The translations under genes were made by a program, and so were the position numbers. A DNA stretch of 64,000 nt. It comes from Arachis hypogaea (Eukaryota > Streptophyta > Magnoliopsida > Fabales > Fabaceae). The DNA lies in the NCBI RefSeq assembly GCF_003086295.3, contig NC_092051.1:10346810-10410809 (forward strand), given 5' to 3'. Shown here piece by piece: positions 1 to 11,167 of this stretch. The stretch's first letter is position 1. The number at the start of each line of letters is the position of its first letter. The notes beneath the pieces were generated by a model that was not told the origin of the DNA, made no database searches, and saw nothing but the letters and a program-made list of their open reading frames with translations.

Positions 1-376
1 AAAATATTTTTTTGAAGTTAGAATACAAATGTCTGGAATAGAATCGATGATCTACTCCAAAAAATAGCTCATCAAATGTTGAAACTAATTCTTACAACAT
101 TTACATAATTCACTTTTTTAGGGATATAATTGAATATAAACACAAATAGTGGGTATAATATTAAAATCGAACACATCAAAGTGAGACCTAATTGAGAATG
201 AATATATTCAAGTGAGAATAATTGAAAAATATAATATGATTTGTTAGTATAATTGATAGTAGGATAACATTGAATCACTTTTATAAACGTTAAATATACA
301 AATAGAACGATTTAAACATTAGAAACACAAATAGAATGTACCCCAAACGTTGGGGACAAAAACTATACTTTACCCT
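1..376. mobile_element. Right end of a TIR element, partial at the window edge
   Basis: The segment ends at about 320-376 with a run containing GTTGGGGACAAAAACTATAC followed by TTTACCC. Read on the minus strand this begins GGGTAAAGTATAG and continues with a 'TTGTCCCCAACG' motif. That is the style of the terminal inverted repeats of abundant legume Mutator-like and MITE elements. The other end would lie left of the window, so length and target duplication cannot be seen. The interior is AT-rich and non-coding. Family assignment is by resemblance only. Confidence 0.35.
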
Positions 377-1077
377 AAATATTAATATGAATGGTAATTT
401 GAGTAGATGTAATCCAATTAAGCATGCTTTAAAAAAGTGAGTTTTTCAATTATTGACTAGGTTATAAATAGATAGAGAAAATACCAAATAATAATTGTTT
501 AAATATGAGACCGATATGAGTAGTAATTGTCTTATTCCTAACTTACACAAATAAATGTGACATCAATTATCAAATTTGATGAGTTTAAACTTTTTAAGAT
601 GATTTATGAAATTTATAATGTAACAACTTTAACTATATTCAGAACTTACAATATTTTTTAGTATTTTATATTTTATTTTTATAAACAATAAATTATATTT
701 TAAATGAAATAGACGTCATAAAAAAAAGACAAAAATATCATATTCTAAACAGAATAAAAAGAACAAGTCTGGAGGTATAAAATACCCCTAAGCATAAATG
801 GAGCAGATGTGAATATTAACGAGAAATTGATTATCATACTAAAAAATTATAAAGTAAATAATCTATTATACTCTTAAACGTACTATAACTTATTAATTAT
901 TTTTTTTATAATTTTAAATATTATTTTATTCTATTTTTTATTATATTGATCATAATATAAAAATATTAATTTTTTTTGTTAAACTTATAAGTTATAACTT
1001 TGTTTCGTCATTTTTTTTTAATATACAAAAAAAATATCTATAAAATAATACGAAACTTTCAAATTCTTTGTGGTTCA
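377..1077. other. AT-rich intergenic DNA, nothing recognised
   Basis: Long A and T runs, no long open frames and no recognisable repeat boundary. I see no gene here. Confidence 0.5.
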
Positions 1078-1345
1078 ATTATATTCCATTATTGGAAGTT
1101 CTATGGTGCTATTCCTGCGTGTTGTGCTGATATAAAGACACGTGTAGCTTTTTTAAAGTTGAATCCCGTTCTCCGTTTTTACTTAGGAGAGGGATTAGTT
1201 GTAATTTTTGAGATTTGTTATGTGGATAGCGGGCTTGGTGGTATGGGCCAAAGTAGCGAATTTGAGATCAAACAAAAAAGGATTGGAAAAAAATTGCAAT
1301 GGATAAAACAAGCCAATCCAAAAGAGAAAAAAAAATCCTTTGAGT
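1078..1345 (+). repeat. Dispersed repeat, arm A of an inverted pair
   Basis: About 240 bp here matches 2690-2925 in reverse complement, most clearly from the stretch GTTGTGCTG (1120s) to GCAATGGATAAAACAAGCC (1298-1316). Conceptual translation of both arms gives similar peptides (for example LGEGLVVIFEICYV), but the frames are short and lack a start context, so I do not call a protein. The arms are about 1.35 kb apart. They could be the long TIRs of a Mutator-like element or two independent insertions of one repeat family. Confidence 0.6.
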
Positions 1346-1348
1346 TAC

Positions 1349-1550
1349 GGGTATTATTTAGTGGCCGAGGCATTGCACCAATGGCCAATATGTTGGCCTC
1401 ACAGAAGCCACATCTCAGGTTCGAATCCCAGCTATAGCTGGGTAGTGATAGAACCTTTAGTGTATGTGAGTGGGTGTGTGTGTTGTGTAACCTAGGATTG
1501 GGGGTTGTCCAATCCACCGATCAAAAAAAAAAAAAAAATGGGTATTATTT
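1349..1550 (+). mobile_element. tRNA-derived SINE with perfect target-site duplications
   Basis: The body spans about 1360-1538. A Pol III A box (TGGCCGAGGCA, 1362-1372, similar to Leu/Ser tRNAs) is followed at normal spacing by a B box (GGTTCGAATCCC, 1418-1429). The element ends in a 16-nt A tail (1523-1538). An 11-bp target duplication GGGTATTATTT is exact at 1349-1359 and 1540-1550. The body of about 160 bp plus tail is typical of plant SINEs. It sits directly after repeat arm A, so it is younger than that repeat. SINEs have no protein; they are mobilised by LINE reverse transcriptase. The perfect duplication and intact boxes suggest a fairly recent insertion. Confidence 0.9.
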
Positions 1551-2689
1551 TAATATGGGACAAACTATTTAAACAAAGTTAATAGAGAATGACCAAAAAA
1601 ATAAATTTTTTTTCCTTTTTGGTAATTAAAAACAAAGTTAATAAAAGTGTCAATCAATTGGGAAAATATATTAGGCAATGTAATCTATCTGATTTTCTAT
1701 CATTTTCAGTTGACTTCATAAATATTTTGTTTGTGTCTTTTTAGCTAGCCAAATTGGTCATGTAGTTGACTGTGGTGTTAAATTCGTGACATGTGTCTAG
1801 TCTAACCGGATGTGGATGTCCATTATGATAAAAAAAATCTATAAACATGAAAACTATTGACAAAAAAAGAGGCAGCATGAAAACAATGTCTTGCCTAAGT
1901 ATACTTACTGAATTTAATTTTCTTGGTATAAGCATGACAATGTTTTAATTTCCTTGTGTTGGATGTAGTTATTGTATTAGATTGCCTTCTACTGTGTGTA
2001 CTTCGTATATTACATTTATTGATTATGTCTGAAATTTTTTGTTTTTGGGTTTAATTCGATATAACTTCAACTAATACCCTATCTGTTATGTGTTGGTGAA
2101 AAGACATGTCCAATCTATACATAAATTTTAAATTTGTTATTGTTACATGCATGATTCTATTATAGAGTATTATAACACAATGATTTTTATTTAAGTAAAA
2201 GAAAAAATTAATCATAAAAATATAAATCAATTTATTGTTTTTACAAATTAAAATATAAATTGTTAAAATTTTTTATTAAAATAATAGTTTATCATCAAAG
2301 ACAGATGCATGTGTCACATTATACAAAAAAGCACTCCACTATAATTAATAAAAGTTTATATAATAGATATTTTAATTCATAAAAAATATAAATTAATTTT
2401 ATACTTATTGAAATTAAATTAATTTGATAAAATTATTAAAATGATTTAATAAATATTTTTATTGGATATCTATATAATTTTACTAACTTAATTTAAATTT
2501 TGACAAATATTAAATTAATTTATATTTCCATGATTTAAAATATTTTTATTTTGTTTTTCACTTAAAGAAAATTTCTTTTCTAAAACAAACGTCTTAATAG
2601 AATATTAGAGGACCACCATTCATTATTAGTATTTAGCTACATCAGAAAAAAGTAAAATACATAGTAGATTGTTTTTTTATTTTGGGTTG
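1551..2689. other. AT-rich DNA between the two repeat arms
   Basis: No gene is visible. If the two arms are TIRs of one element this is its interior, but I see no transposase coding in it. Confidence 0.4.
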
Positions 2690-2925
2690 GCTTTTTTTTC
2701 CACTGCAATTTTCTCCCTATCGGTTTTTGTTTGACCTCAAATTTACTACTTTGGCCCATACCATCAAGCCCGCTATTCACATAACAAATCTCAAAAATCA
2801 CAACTAATCCCTCTCCTAAGCAAAAACGGAGAACGGAATTTAACTTTATAAAAACTACATGTGTCTTTTTCTCAGCACAACACGGAGGGATAGCATGACC
2901 TTCCATTATATCACTCTCTATTACT
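2690..2925 (-). repeat. Dispersed repeat, arm B of the inverted pair
   Basis: Reverse complement of arm A (1078-1345), with many substitutions and small indels. The arms share the GTTGTGCTG and CGTTCTCCGTTTTT segments and the run around GGGCCAAAGTAG. Arm B extends on the minus strand from an unrelated open stretch at 2926-3065. The divergence of the two arms implies an old event. Confidence 0.6.
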
Positions 2926-3480
2926 TTTTTTTCTAAATAAATCCTAAAGCTGCTTGTGCCGCATCCATTACGAATCCTACTTAAAAAATCCGGCATCCAC
3001 TTTCCCGCTGCCCACTTTCCAGGAAAGTTACTGATGTGGCTGTAATAATCCGAACAAAAATACAATCAACCATCTATATGTTATGCCTTGTCACAGTATT
3101 ATTTTATATTAATTGCTATATTTGTGTATAGGGCCATTTTTTACGTGCCACATAATTTCCATGGTGCTGCTGGCTAAACGATAGATAGCGGCTGGTGCAA
3201 ACAATATTCGGCTCACTACCTCAACCTGTGAGAAACAAGAAAAGTAAACGAAAACAGAGGAAAAAAAGAAAACGTTGTTGTTGCCGCAGGACGCAGAGAG
3301 CCAAAGGAAAAGAGTCCTCTTATCCTGGATGAAACTACAGAAGACAATACAATCAATAGCCATTCTTGGGGGGAAAAATCAATAAATTAATAATCAATGT
3401 CTAAATGAAATTTCATGTTACAGAAATTACAAATTGTATAAACATCAGATGGGTCATGAATTACAACGTGAATTATACAA
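2926..3480. other. Unassigned DNA between arm B and the BRN1-like fragment
   Basis: More GC-balanced than its surroundings and with short minus-strand open frames (for example 3109-3363), but I recognise no domain. It may be the 3' flank of the RNA-binding protein fragment or part of the repeat to its left. Confidence 0.3.
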
Positions 3481-3500
3481 AATTCCATTGTTAAGCTTCA

Positions 3501-4333
3501 TCAGTAAGGCTTACTCTGCTTGTTGTCCCTCTTAAGCTGGACCTTTAATTTCTTACCTCCTAATTGGCACCCATTCATCATACTAATGGCTGATTGAGCA
3601 GCTTCTGGGGAATCATAACTAACAAACCCTGCAGGAAATGGAGCTCATCAGGCACAAGCTCCATAGGAAACTACCTATCAAATTCATCAGTAAATGGGGC
3701 AAGGGCTTACCAAAACATTTGCTAACACCGGTTGCTTTATCGACAAAAACTTTAGCACTCAAAACTCTACCAAATGGTTGAAAAGCAGTGGCAAGCTCTT
3801 GATCTCCAAATTCTTGAGGTATGTGATAAATAAACAGGTTGGCACCGGGTGGTCCTAATACATTAATTAAAACGATACCAAAATAGTCACCACCTAAACT
3901 CTTTATAATGAAAGAGATGTAAGAAACCAGCAACATAAATATGCATGTACCAACATTTATAAGATATAGATATAACAACCTTCAACTTGACCCCCAGAAC
4001 TCTTGCTAGCACTTGAAGATGATGTACCAGAGTTGCCATTACCACCTGCAGGTGAAATAGAACCAGGAGAACTACTCATAGGCCTTGGACTAATCATGCC
4101 TCCTGCGTATGCGATTGGATGTTGTAGGCCTGGAACAGCAGGATAAGAGCCAACATAACTTGCAGGAGGCACATGATAATTTCTTGGGTTCATATTGGGG
4201 CCAAGTTCGGGCCGTAGTGCATTTGCTTGATTCATGTGCGGCATCATGTTATGGTAACCGGGTTGATTCTGCATCGGTGGCATCCGGTATGGCATGATCC
4301 CATAACCTCCAGGAGCATAATAATAATAATTAA
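3501..4333 (-). pseudogene. BRN1/CELF-like RNA-binding protein, 5'-truncated (last three exons)
   Basis: Three consecutive minus-strand exons with canonical splice sites can be read. The first (3980 to about 4333) is a Pro/Met/Gly/Ser-rich linker. The second (3711-3854) starts the third RRM ([23 protein letters not shown]2-like core LFIYHI). The third (3501-3628) holds the RNP1-like [12 protein letters not shown] and the C-terminal end [13 protein letters not shown] before a TGA. This is the C-terminal architecture of plant Bruno-like proteins (Arabidopsis BRN1/BRN2, three RRMs, mRNA turnover). The first two RRMs should lie at higher coordinates, but beyond 4333 there is only AT-rich DNA and transposons. 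The first visible exon runs into a TAA-rich stretch without an acceptor site. I read it as a truncated duplicate. A gene with a very long transposon-filled intron is possible but unsupported. Confidence 0.82.
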
Positions 4334-5700
4334 TATTTTAATATTCAATGTCTTTGATATATTAATTCAACGCTTATCATTCAAAATTAGGACGTACTTT
4401 TTTTTAATTCATATAAAAATACATATAATTACCCATCAAATTAGGCCTCACATTACACCATAATTGTGTTTTTCACAAAATACAAGATTAGTTAGATTAC
4501 TTAAATTATGACAAGATACATCTCTTTTGGTACATTAGGATTTAGCAACAATAAAATTTAATATCCGAATTTTATGTTTATTATCCAAATTATTTTTTAA
4601 CACCAAATTACTGCTGGTGACTTAACAGTTATATCTTTGTTATTTGAATGGAAATTACCGTAATAGTCTTTTTTTTTTTTTTTTTTTTTTGAGAAAATCT
4701 AGGAGTTAGCACTTATATTGAAATTTGATTACATTTAGTTAGCAAAAAAAAAATGTGAAAGAGCCTAGCAGCGAAAACGACACAAATATCCAATACAAGA
4801 GCAATATAAAAATATTCACAACACAATATTTTTTTAAAAAATTAATAAATACTAAATAAAATAAATTTAGACTATTTCTTTTTTAATTTCTCTAACATTA
4901 TCATTAAAAATAGTTTATGAGACAATGATATATATATTCTAAGCGTGAGATACTTTATCCAAGATGATTTACCGATGAGAATAGGTAGTTATTTATAGAT
5001 TGAATGGAGAGTAATCAAAACCCTAATAAATGAGTGAGAAATCATTATTTTTAGTTTCGTTATCTATGAATTATCTAACGATTTATAGAAAATAACATTA
5101 TTTCATTGCTGGCCCAAAATCCTATATCTTCCTTTCTTACTCTTTCTTTTTCAATCCCCTTTTCCGAAGAATGTTTTTGTTAGCTTTTATTTGGGAAGAG
5201 ATTTGGTTTCAGAGTTTTCTTTGGTATATGATTGAGGCCCAAATATTTGTTAGAGGTATAAAAAGAGTAAAAATAGTGTTGTGTAATGGCCGAAAAAAAA
5301 AAGTAAATGTTATAATTCAATTGTTTGGGCCTTTAGTATACTTTCTGTTTAGAAGATAGACCTAATAAAATTCATATAGACCTTTTTATCCGATCCAATA
5401 ATTTTTATTATTATGTCCAAAAATAAAAATAATTTTGATTATAGACATTCCAAAAATGAGATCCAGTATGAAATATAACAATCTGACAATCTTTAAGTTG
5501 CATTCCATTTAGATAAGATACATAAAGAAAAGCAAATGCCTAAAATCTTTTTCATTATCTTTTATTATATTTATAAATATATAAAGAAATAAAAATAGAC
5601 ATCAATAAAGAATAACAAATTTTTTTTTGGTGGGGTAGGGGGTTTAGGATCCCAAAAATAAAAAGACAAAACATTATCACCTTTCTTTTAATCTAAAAGA
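4334..5700. other. AT-rich non-coding DNA with a long poly-T tract
   Basis: No gene is seen. A run of more than 20 T at about 4669-4690, followed by GAGAAAATCTAGGAG, looks like the 3' tail of a 5'-truncated retroposon on the minus strand, but no coding part or target duplication could be confirmed. A second short T run at about 5620-5629 may mark the 3' end of the LINE described at 6460-7380. Confidence 0.4.
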
Positions 5701-5708
5701 GCCACAAC

Positions 5709-6377
5709 TAGGGGTGTCAAATGGGTCTAAACCCGTCGGACCGACCTGCGTAACTCGCTAAAAAAGGTGGACCGAGCTAAAAAATTGGGACCGTCAAATA
5801 GCAAAATCCTGTCTAACCCGCACCGCTTAAACCGCAGGCTTTGGCGGGCGGGGTGAACTTCCCCGCTGGACTTAGTATTTTTTTAGTGAGGGGGTATTTT
5901 TACAATGTTTTGGCCAAAACCTAACTTCTCCCAACCTAACTTACAAGAGTATGAAGATAAAAATTGAGTGGTTTGTATTATGTTTATGTTATTTTGGAGA
6001 CAATATTTATAATTATGTTTTAAATTATGTTTATTTTACTTTGGAGAGAATATTTATACTTATGTTTTGGATGAAAACTTGGTTTATAATTATATTTATT
6101 AAATATTTATAATTACAAAGATTTTAATGTTTATGAATATAAAAACTATAATTTTTTATGCCTTTAGAAATTATAAATTTATTAATATGATTGTGAAATT
6201 ATATATATTATTTATAGTTAATAATAAAAAAAAGAGCTTTGGCGGGCTTAGCCCGTCAGCCCGTAATTAGGCGGGCGGGGTGGGATTCTAGGACCGCCTC
6301 ACTAGGCGGAGCGGTGCGGGCCAGCCCGCCAAAGGACGGGCTTCTGGCGGGGCGGGCTTTCCCGCTTGCCACCCCTA
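5709..6377. mobile_element. Non-autonomous hAT-type element with 8-bp target duplication
   Basis: The 669-bp element starts TAGGGGTGTCAAATGGG and ends CCCGCTTGCCACCCCTA, terminal inverted repeats with a few mismatches. It is flanked by an exact 8-bp duplication GCCACAAC at 5701-5708 and 6378-6385. An 8-bp target duplication with T/CAGGGG termini is diagnostic of the hAT superfamily. The two ends are strikingly GC-rich and full of subterminal GCGGGC/GCCCGC words, while the middle (5880-6230) is AT-rich and non-coding. There is no transposase, so it depends on one in trans. It was inserted between the LINE coding remnant and its presumed 3' tail. Confidence 0.93.
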
Positions 6378-6459
6378 GCCACAACCATCAACTAGCAAAG
6401 CATATTTTATATCAGGTGGAGGACTATAAAAAACATAGAGTCCAGTAGATAGAGACTGC

Positions 6460-7380
6460 CATTTTTTTTGCCAAGAGATCAACAACATGATTGCCTTCAC
6501 GGAGAGTATAGCTCCAATTCACTGTTTACAAGCGCTTACCCAAGAGCTCAATGTCATCAAGCAGAGCTTTGCAAGGGTGCTGAGTAGCCGCACCTTCTCG
6601 GATGAAAGTGATGGCCATTAACGAGTCCGACTCCACAGTCACATGCTCGAATTTATTAGCTGCTGCTATTTGAAGGCCTTTGACAATGTTTCATAGCTCT
6701 GCATGCATAATGGAGTAATTGCTGATATTGCATGAAAAGCTCAGCTAGCACATGCCTAAATGATTACGGAACACTCCCCTATAGGCGGCATTGGTGGTAC
6801 TCGAATAATAAGAGCCATCAATTTTCAACTTGATGGAAGTTTCAGGAAGAAGTGTCCATTTAATCAACTGGTCATGGTCATGGTCACGTTTCTTAAGATC
6901 AAGAGTTCTCTTCATCACCTTCAAACTCTCATTAGTTGGGGATTTAATGGAAGCAGCAGCAGTAGCAGGGTGAGTCATCAACCCTTCAAAGATTAATTTA
7001 TTTCGGTAGAACCACAAGAACGACGCAGTCACTCCAAACAAAATAGACTAATCAAATTTATTTGAAAGGTTGCTAGATACACACTCTCGGCAGTTGAGAT
7101 GATAGAAGTCTTGACTATGATGTACGAGGTTGAGAAAATTCCAAACCAATTTTGCATATCGACAATCTCGAAGGACATGGATCGAAGTCTCATCATCCGC
7201 GTTACAACGAGAGCAGCAAGAGTTATCCGACAAGTGTCTTCTTCTCCTCTCCGCATTAGTAAGGATAGCCTTACGAGCCACCAACCATAAGAAGGACCAA
7301 ATCCGTTCAGGACCATTCCAGTGCCAAATGATTTCTAACGGTTTTACTTGATTTTTGCTCGATTTTGACATAAATATAGA
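6460..7380 (-). mobile_element. LINE (non-LTR retrotransposon) 3' coding fragment, zf-RVT plus RNase H
   Basis: Minus-strand reading gives a plant LINE C-terminal zinc-finger domain (7048-7371: FLWLVARKAILTNAERRR, then a CSRC and later H/C pattern). Next comes the linker FLWFYRNKLIFEG and an RNase H-like domain (about 6480-6840: LKIDGSYY, later TVESDSLMA). That order is typical of plant L1-clade ORF2 C-termini and of RVT_3/zf-RVT proteins. Frames are broken by at least one stop and by frame changes near 7040 and 6540. The reverse transcriptase and endonuclease parts are absent because the CACTA element begins at 7413. It is inactive. Confidence 0.85.
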
Positions 7381-8039
7381 TTAAGTTTGTATCAATAATC
7401 TCAATTCAGAAACACTACAAAAAAAAGTGTTGAGTACCGACGAATTTACTGTCGGATTTAATGCCATAGAATAGTGGCGGCGTTATCGGCAAAATAGGCA
7501 TCGAATTTGTCAGGTTAAAGTATTACCTACGGATTCGCCTTTCCGACAGTAAATTCGACGGTAACAATTGGCAGAAAAACAAAAAAGAAGGAGTGAATTT
7601 TACCGTCGAATAAATCCGACGGTAACTTTTGCCTAAATTCAAACCGCCAACATCCTCTCTCTCTCACTCTCTCTACCATTTCTCCTCCGCCTCTCTCTCC
7701 AACACTTCTACCTCCCGACACTCCGTCAGCCCCGCCGCCGCCTCCTCATTCTGTCTTAGCATCCCCTTTCTTCTCCCACCCTCGCTCTCTCTATCTCTCT
7801 CTCTTCTGGCCACTCCAACCCCTGCAGCTCGGCCAGAGGCTTGCCACGCGTCAGCCTCGCCGCTAGCCACATCCTTGCCGGCAGCCCCTCGCCTTGTCTC
7901 CGCCATCCACTTCTGTCAGTCGCCACCAACAGCCACCGTCCACTCCAATCTCTGGTAAATTAATTTTCTTTTTTTTTTTCTGTTAAAATTAGGATCAATT
8001 CAGGTTTTACTTGTTAATTAGTACTTATTAGGTTCGACT

Positions 8040-8570
8040 TGTTTTCTGTTTAGTGAGTGACATTTAGGATTAAATTAGGGTTTAATTGTTAACTATTATT
8101 ATGAATTTTCTATTTAGTGGATTTAATTTAGAATTAAAGTAGGTTTTAGTTGTTAATTATTATTAGTATGATTTAGTTAAAAATCAATTTTCTGTTCAGT
8201 AACTTCAATTTAGGATTAAAGTAGGTTTTAGTTATTAACTATATATTATTATCATTTAGTTAAAAATCATTTTTCTATTCAGTGATTTCAATTTAGAATT
8301 AAAGTAGGTTTTAGTTGTTAATTATATAATATTATGAGTTAGTTATATATTATTGTGATTTAGTTAAAACTAATTTCTATGTTTAGTGACTTCAATTTAG
8401 GGTTAAAGTAGGTTTTAGTTATTAATTATATATTATTATGATTTAGTTAAAAATTATTTTTCTGTTCAGTGACTTCAATTTAGGGTTAAATTATTATTAT
8501 GATTTAGTTAAAACTCATTTTTCAGTTCAGTGACTTCAGTTTAGTTTTAAATTAGGATATAGTTATTAAT
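8040..8570 (+). repeat. Tandem repeat in a CACTA intron (about 85-100 bp unit)
   Basis: Six or so degenerate copies of a unit containing TTCAATTTAG, AAAGTAGGTTTTAGTT and ATGATTTAGTTAAAA. It is non-coding. The copies differ by indels, so the period is irregular. The same block recurs at 18545-19100 with many single-base losses. Confidence 0.8.
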
Positions 8571-8619
8571 TGTCGTTGTTGTTGTGCTATTGGTTGTTAA
8601 TTGTTATGCTCTTTTCAGA

Positions 8620-9000
8620 CATGACGACATGTAGAGCTATCTCGGATTAGCCGACTAATGGTGGTCGTGGTCGTGGTAGTAGAGGGAGGGCTTCTACCGG
8701 TACTCCTGTAGATTCTCGACCCTCTCCCTCTACTCCAACTACCTCGAGGCTATCACAGGTTGCGGGTGTAGCAGACCAGCCGTTCATCATGGTCCCTAAC
8801 CCCAACTACATCTCTGCGTCCACGGCGATGCCGCCTCCTACGCTCAGCAACATCCCACTGTCTCCGCAACTGCGCCTCCAGCGACGGACACCATCGTGGT
8901 GCCGGAATCTTCACACGGAAGCCAGCAGCTAGCTGATCAGGCTCCAACACCTCCCATCATATGGATGATGATCTGGCCTGATGGCTTGACGGCGTAAGTA
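8620..9000 (+). pseudogene. Degenerate CACTA exon (Ser/Thr/Pro-rich transposon protein)
   Basis: A GC-rich exon-like block between two AT-rich introns, with a Gly/Arg-rich start (GGRGRGSRGRA) and a Ser/Thr/Pro-rich stretch. It ends near GGCCTGATGGCTTGACGG before GTAAGT at about 8994. The WPDG-type ending resembles proteins annotated as plant En/Spm (Ptta) transposases. In-frame stops (for example TAG at 8649) show decay. Functional assignment is tentative. Confidence 0.5.
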
Positions 9001-9004
9001 CTAC

Positions 9005-9415
9005 TCTAAGTCTTTTATATGCTAATTAGTGATTCTAGTTTAATGGATTTAGGAATAGGTTTGAACTGTTGAAACTGTTTGTGATATTTGGATTACTGAA
9101 TTGTTGATTATTGATTCTTGTTAGTGGATTTAGGAATAGGTTTAAACTGTTGAAACTGTTTATGATATCTGGATTACTGAATTATTGATTATTGATTTTT
9201 GTTAGTGGATTTAGGAATAGGTTTTAACTGTTGAAATTGTTTGTGATATTTGGATTAATGAATTGTTGATTAGTGATTCTTGTTATAGGATTTAGGAATA
9301 GCTTTGACTGTTGAAACTGTTTGTGATATCTGGATTACTAAATTGTTGATTATTGATTCTTGTTAGTAGATTTAGGAATAAGTTTAAACTGTTGGAACTG
9401 TTTCTGAATTTTTCA
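9005..9415 (+). repeat. Tandem repeat in a second CACTA intron (about 95 bp unit)
   Basis: About four and a half copies of a unit with GGATTTAGGAATAGGTTT, ACTGTTGAAACTGTTT and GATTACTGAATTGTTGATTA. It lies between a GTAAGT-like donor (about 8994) and a TTTCATAG acceptor at 9418, so it fills an intron. It recurs at 19460-19870. Confidence 0.85.
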
Positions 9416-9418
9416 TAG

Positions 9419-9574
9419 GTTCACGTCAAACAACAATGCATGGTCACTTTTGCACCCGAGTTTGATGTTGGAAAATTGGATGTGACAAAAATAGTGGTAA
9501 ACGGGAAACTTGTGGAAGATGAAACCGGTGAGGTAGAAGATGAGAATGCCGCGCCTGTTGATAAAGAAGTTTAG
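9419..9574 (+). CDS. Last exon of the CACTA protein (partial)
   Basis: After the acceptor TTTCATAG a frame of 51 codons is open to TAG at 9572-9574. It is acidic near the end (KLVEDETGEVEDENAAPVDK). A 3'UTR-like AT-rich stretch follows. The second copy of this exon (about 19882-20033) carries several one-base losses that break the frame, as expected of poor consensus rather than biology. I do not recognise the domain; context makes it the C-terminus of a CACTA ORF. Confidence 0.55.
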   Translation, partial: VHVKQQCMVTFAPEFDVGKLDVTKIVVNGKLVEDETGEVEDENAAPVDKEV

Positions 9575-10048
9575 AATGTGTAACATTTGACTATGTTTGT
9601 TTCAAAACTATTTATATTTTGAATTGTTTGTGCATGGATACTATACCGATTATAATATCGGTTTGACTTTGTTTGAATTTTGTTTAGTAATGTAGCTTAG
9701 TATCCATGTTTGAGTATTATTGATAGTTTAGGAAAAGTAAAACGTCTAGAGAAAGAATATATCTGAGACATTATTTAGATAGGAAATTGACAGATCCTCC
9801 TTGATAGGAGGTGCAGGGTGGTCGACCTCGTTAAAACCTGTCCGAGTAAAACCTTTATGGGAAAAACCTTGTAATTAGGAAAAACAGTACGTTCCGATCC
9901 CGCAGTATATTGATCATGTTAACTATAGTATGACTTCAAGGAAAAGATGTTCCATGTATTAGGCAATTTCTTTCCAGCTAGAGTTTCTAGTGAAAGGCTC
10001 ATTTTCCATAAGTTTCTGCTATTCGGAAGGGGCCTTCCCATGTTGTGG

Positions 10049-10890
10049 CTAGTTTTCCATGCCCTTGGGGTTTTCGGACTTCTTCAATTTTTCGAAGCAC
10101 CAAGTCTCTAATGTGCAATATCCTTGGCTGAACCTTTTTGTTATACTTTCGTTGTATAGCAAGTTACATTGATTGCTATCGTAGTTGAGATATAAACTGA
10201 TCTTCTTCCAGCGTGTCGAGCTCTGCTCTTCGGACTTATTGATTTGTTGAATCATCCAATAGCTCAGCTCGTGGTGATCCTTGAGAGATCTCTATCGGCA
10301 TCATGGAGTCTGCACCATATACTAGGCGAAAAGGTTTTTTTTGTTGATGATTATAGGGTGGTATTATAACTCCACAATATTTTAGGAATGAGTTCTGCCC
10401 AGTGTCCTTTTGCCTCTATTAGTTTTTTCCTTAATGCTTGCAAAATAATTTTGTTAGCTACCTCGGTGAGTCCATTGCTTTGTGGGTGCTCGACAGAGAA
10501 AAAATGATGTTTGATGTATAGGTCTTGTAAAAAAGATGCAATTATTTTATCTATAAATTGACGACCATTATTAGAAATAATTTCTTTAGGTAAACCATAT
10601 CTACATATGATGAACTTCCAAATGAATAATCGTACCTTGTCTGACGTTATTTTTGCAAGTGGTTGTGCTTCTATCCACTTTGTAAAATAGTTTATTGCTA
10701 CCAAAAGGAATTTTACCTGTCCTACCGATGTTGGGAATGGTCCAAGGATGTCGAGTCCCCACCTATTAAATGGCCAACTGACCTCAGTGGCGTGCATGAG
10801 TTTGGCTAGGATGTTTATCACAGGTGAGCACCTCTGGCAGTTGTCCAGTGTTTTACCTTGTCGATACAATCTTTGGTTAAGGTTAGCCAA
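10049..10890 (-). pseudogene. Integrase of the Tat-type element (first copy)
   Basis: The 179-codon frame 10351-10890 begins in the HHCC zinc-finger tail (CQRCSPV), then gives the rve core. WGLDILGPFP supplies the first catalytic Asp, and later motifs are NNGRQF (Asp of the DDE triad replaced by Asn) and EHPQSNGLTEVANK (Glu present). The C-terminal part continues out of frame to 10049. The D-to-N change and the frame breaks indicate an inactive enzyme. Integrase would insert the cDNA of the element. The duplicate at 20913-21344 has lost one A of a homopolymer. Confidence 0.8.
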
Positions 10891-11167
10891 TAATACCCGG
10901 CATGTAAGATCTATGCAGCTAAGCTTCGACCTCCTATGTGCATCCTATAGATGCCTCCATAGACTTCATCCATTGCCAGATCGGCCTGTGTTGGGCCTAA
11001 GCACTTGAGCAGAGGTTGGGAGAATTCCCGTCGGTATAAATCGTCCCCTATTATTGTGTAATAGCTTGCTTTTCTGCTGAATGATCTCCTTTGTTCATTC
11101 GCAGGTATCGCTCCTATTTTTAAGTATGTTATGTATGAGCTTCTCCAATCTGCATCCTGACATGTAC

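Larger units (their letters stand above)
7413..9730 (+). mobile_element. CACTA (En/Spm) element, 5' part only
   Basis: The terminus CACTACAAAAAAAAGTG at 7413 is the CACTA signature. It is followed by subterminal inverted words built on TTACCGTCG/CGACGGTAA (7440-7640). A Pro/Ser-rich leader (7629-7958), two repeat-filled introns and degenerate exons follow. The matching 3' CACTA terminus is not found: at about 9730 the sequence switches to the 3' region of a Tat-type retroelement. It lies inside the LINE fragment. Only one side of a 3-bp target duplication can be present. The part from about 8040 on is repeated at 18526-20175 (see the assembly finding). Confidence 0.8.

Noticed and set aside
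3109..3363. 84-codon minus-strand frame as a gene
   Set aside because: No domain, start context or neighbour support; Phe/Ser/Cys-rich composition typical of chance frames.
7629..7958. 109-codon Ser/Pro-rich frame as an independent protein
   Set aside because: Low-complexity CT-rich leader of the CACTA element; the minus-strand frame at 7673-7906 is its shadow.
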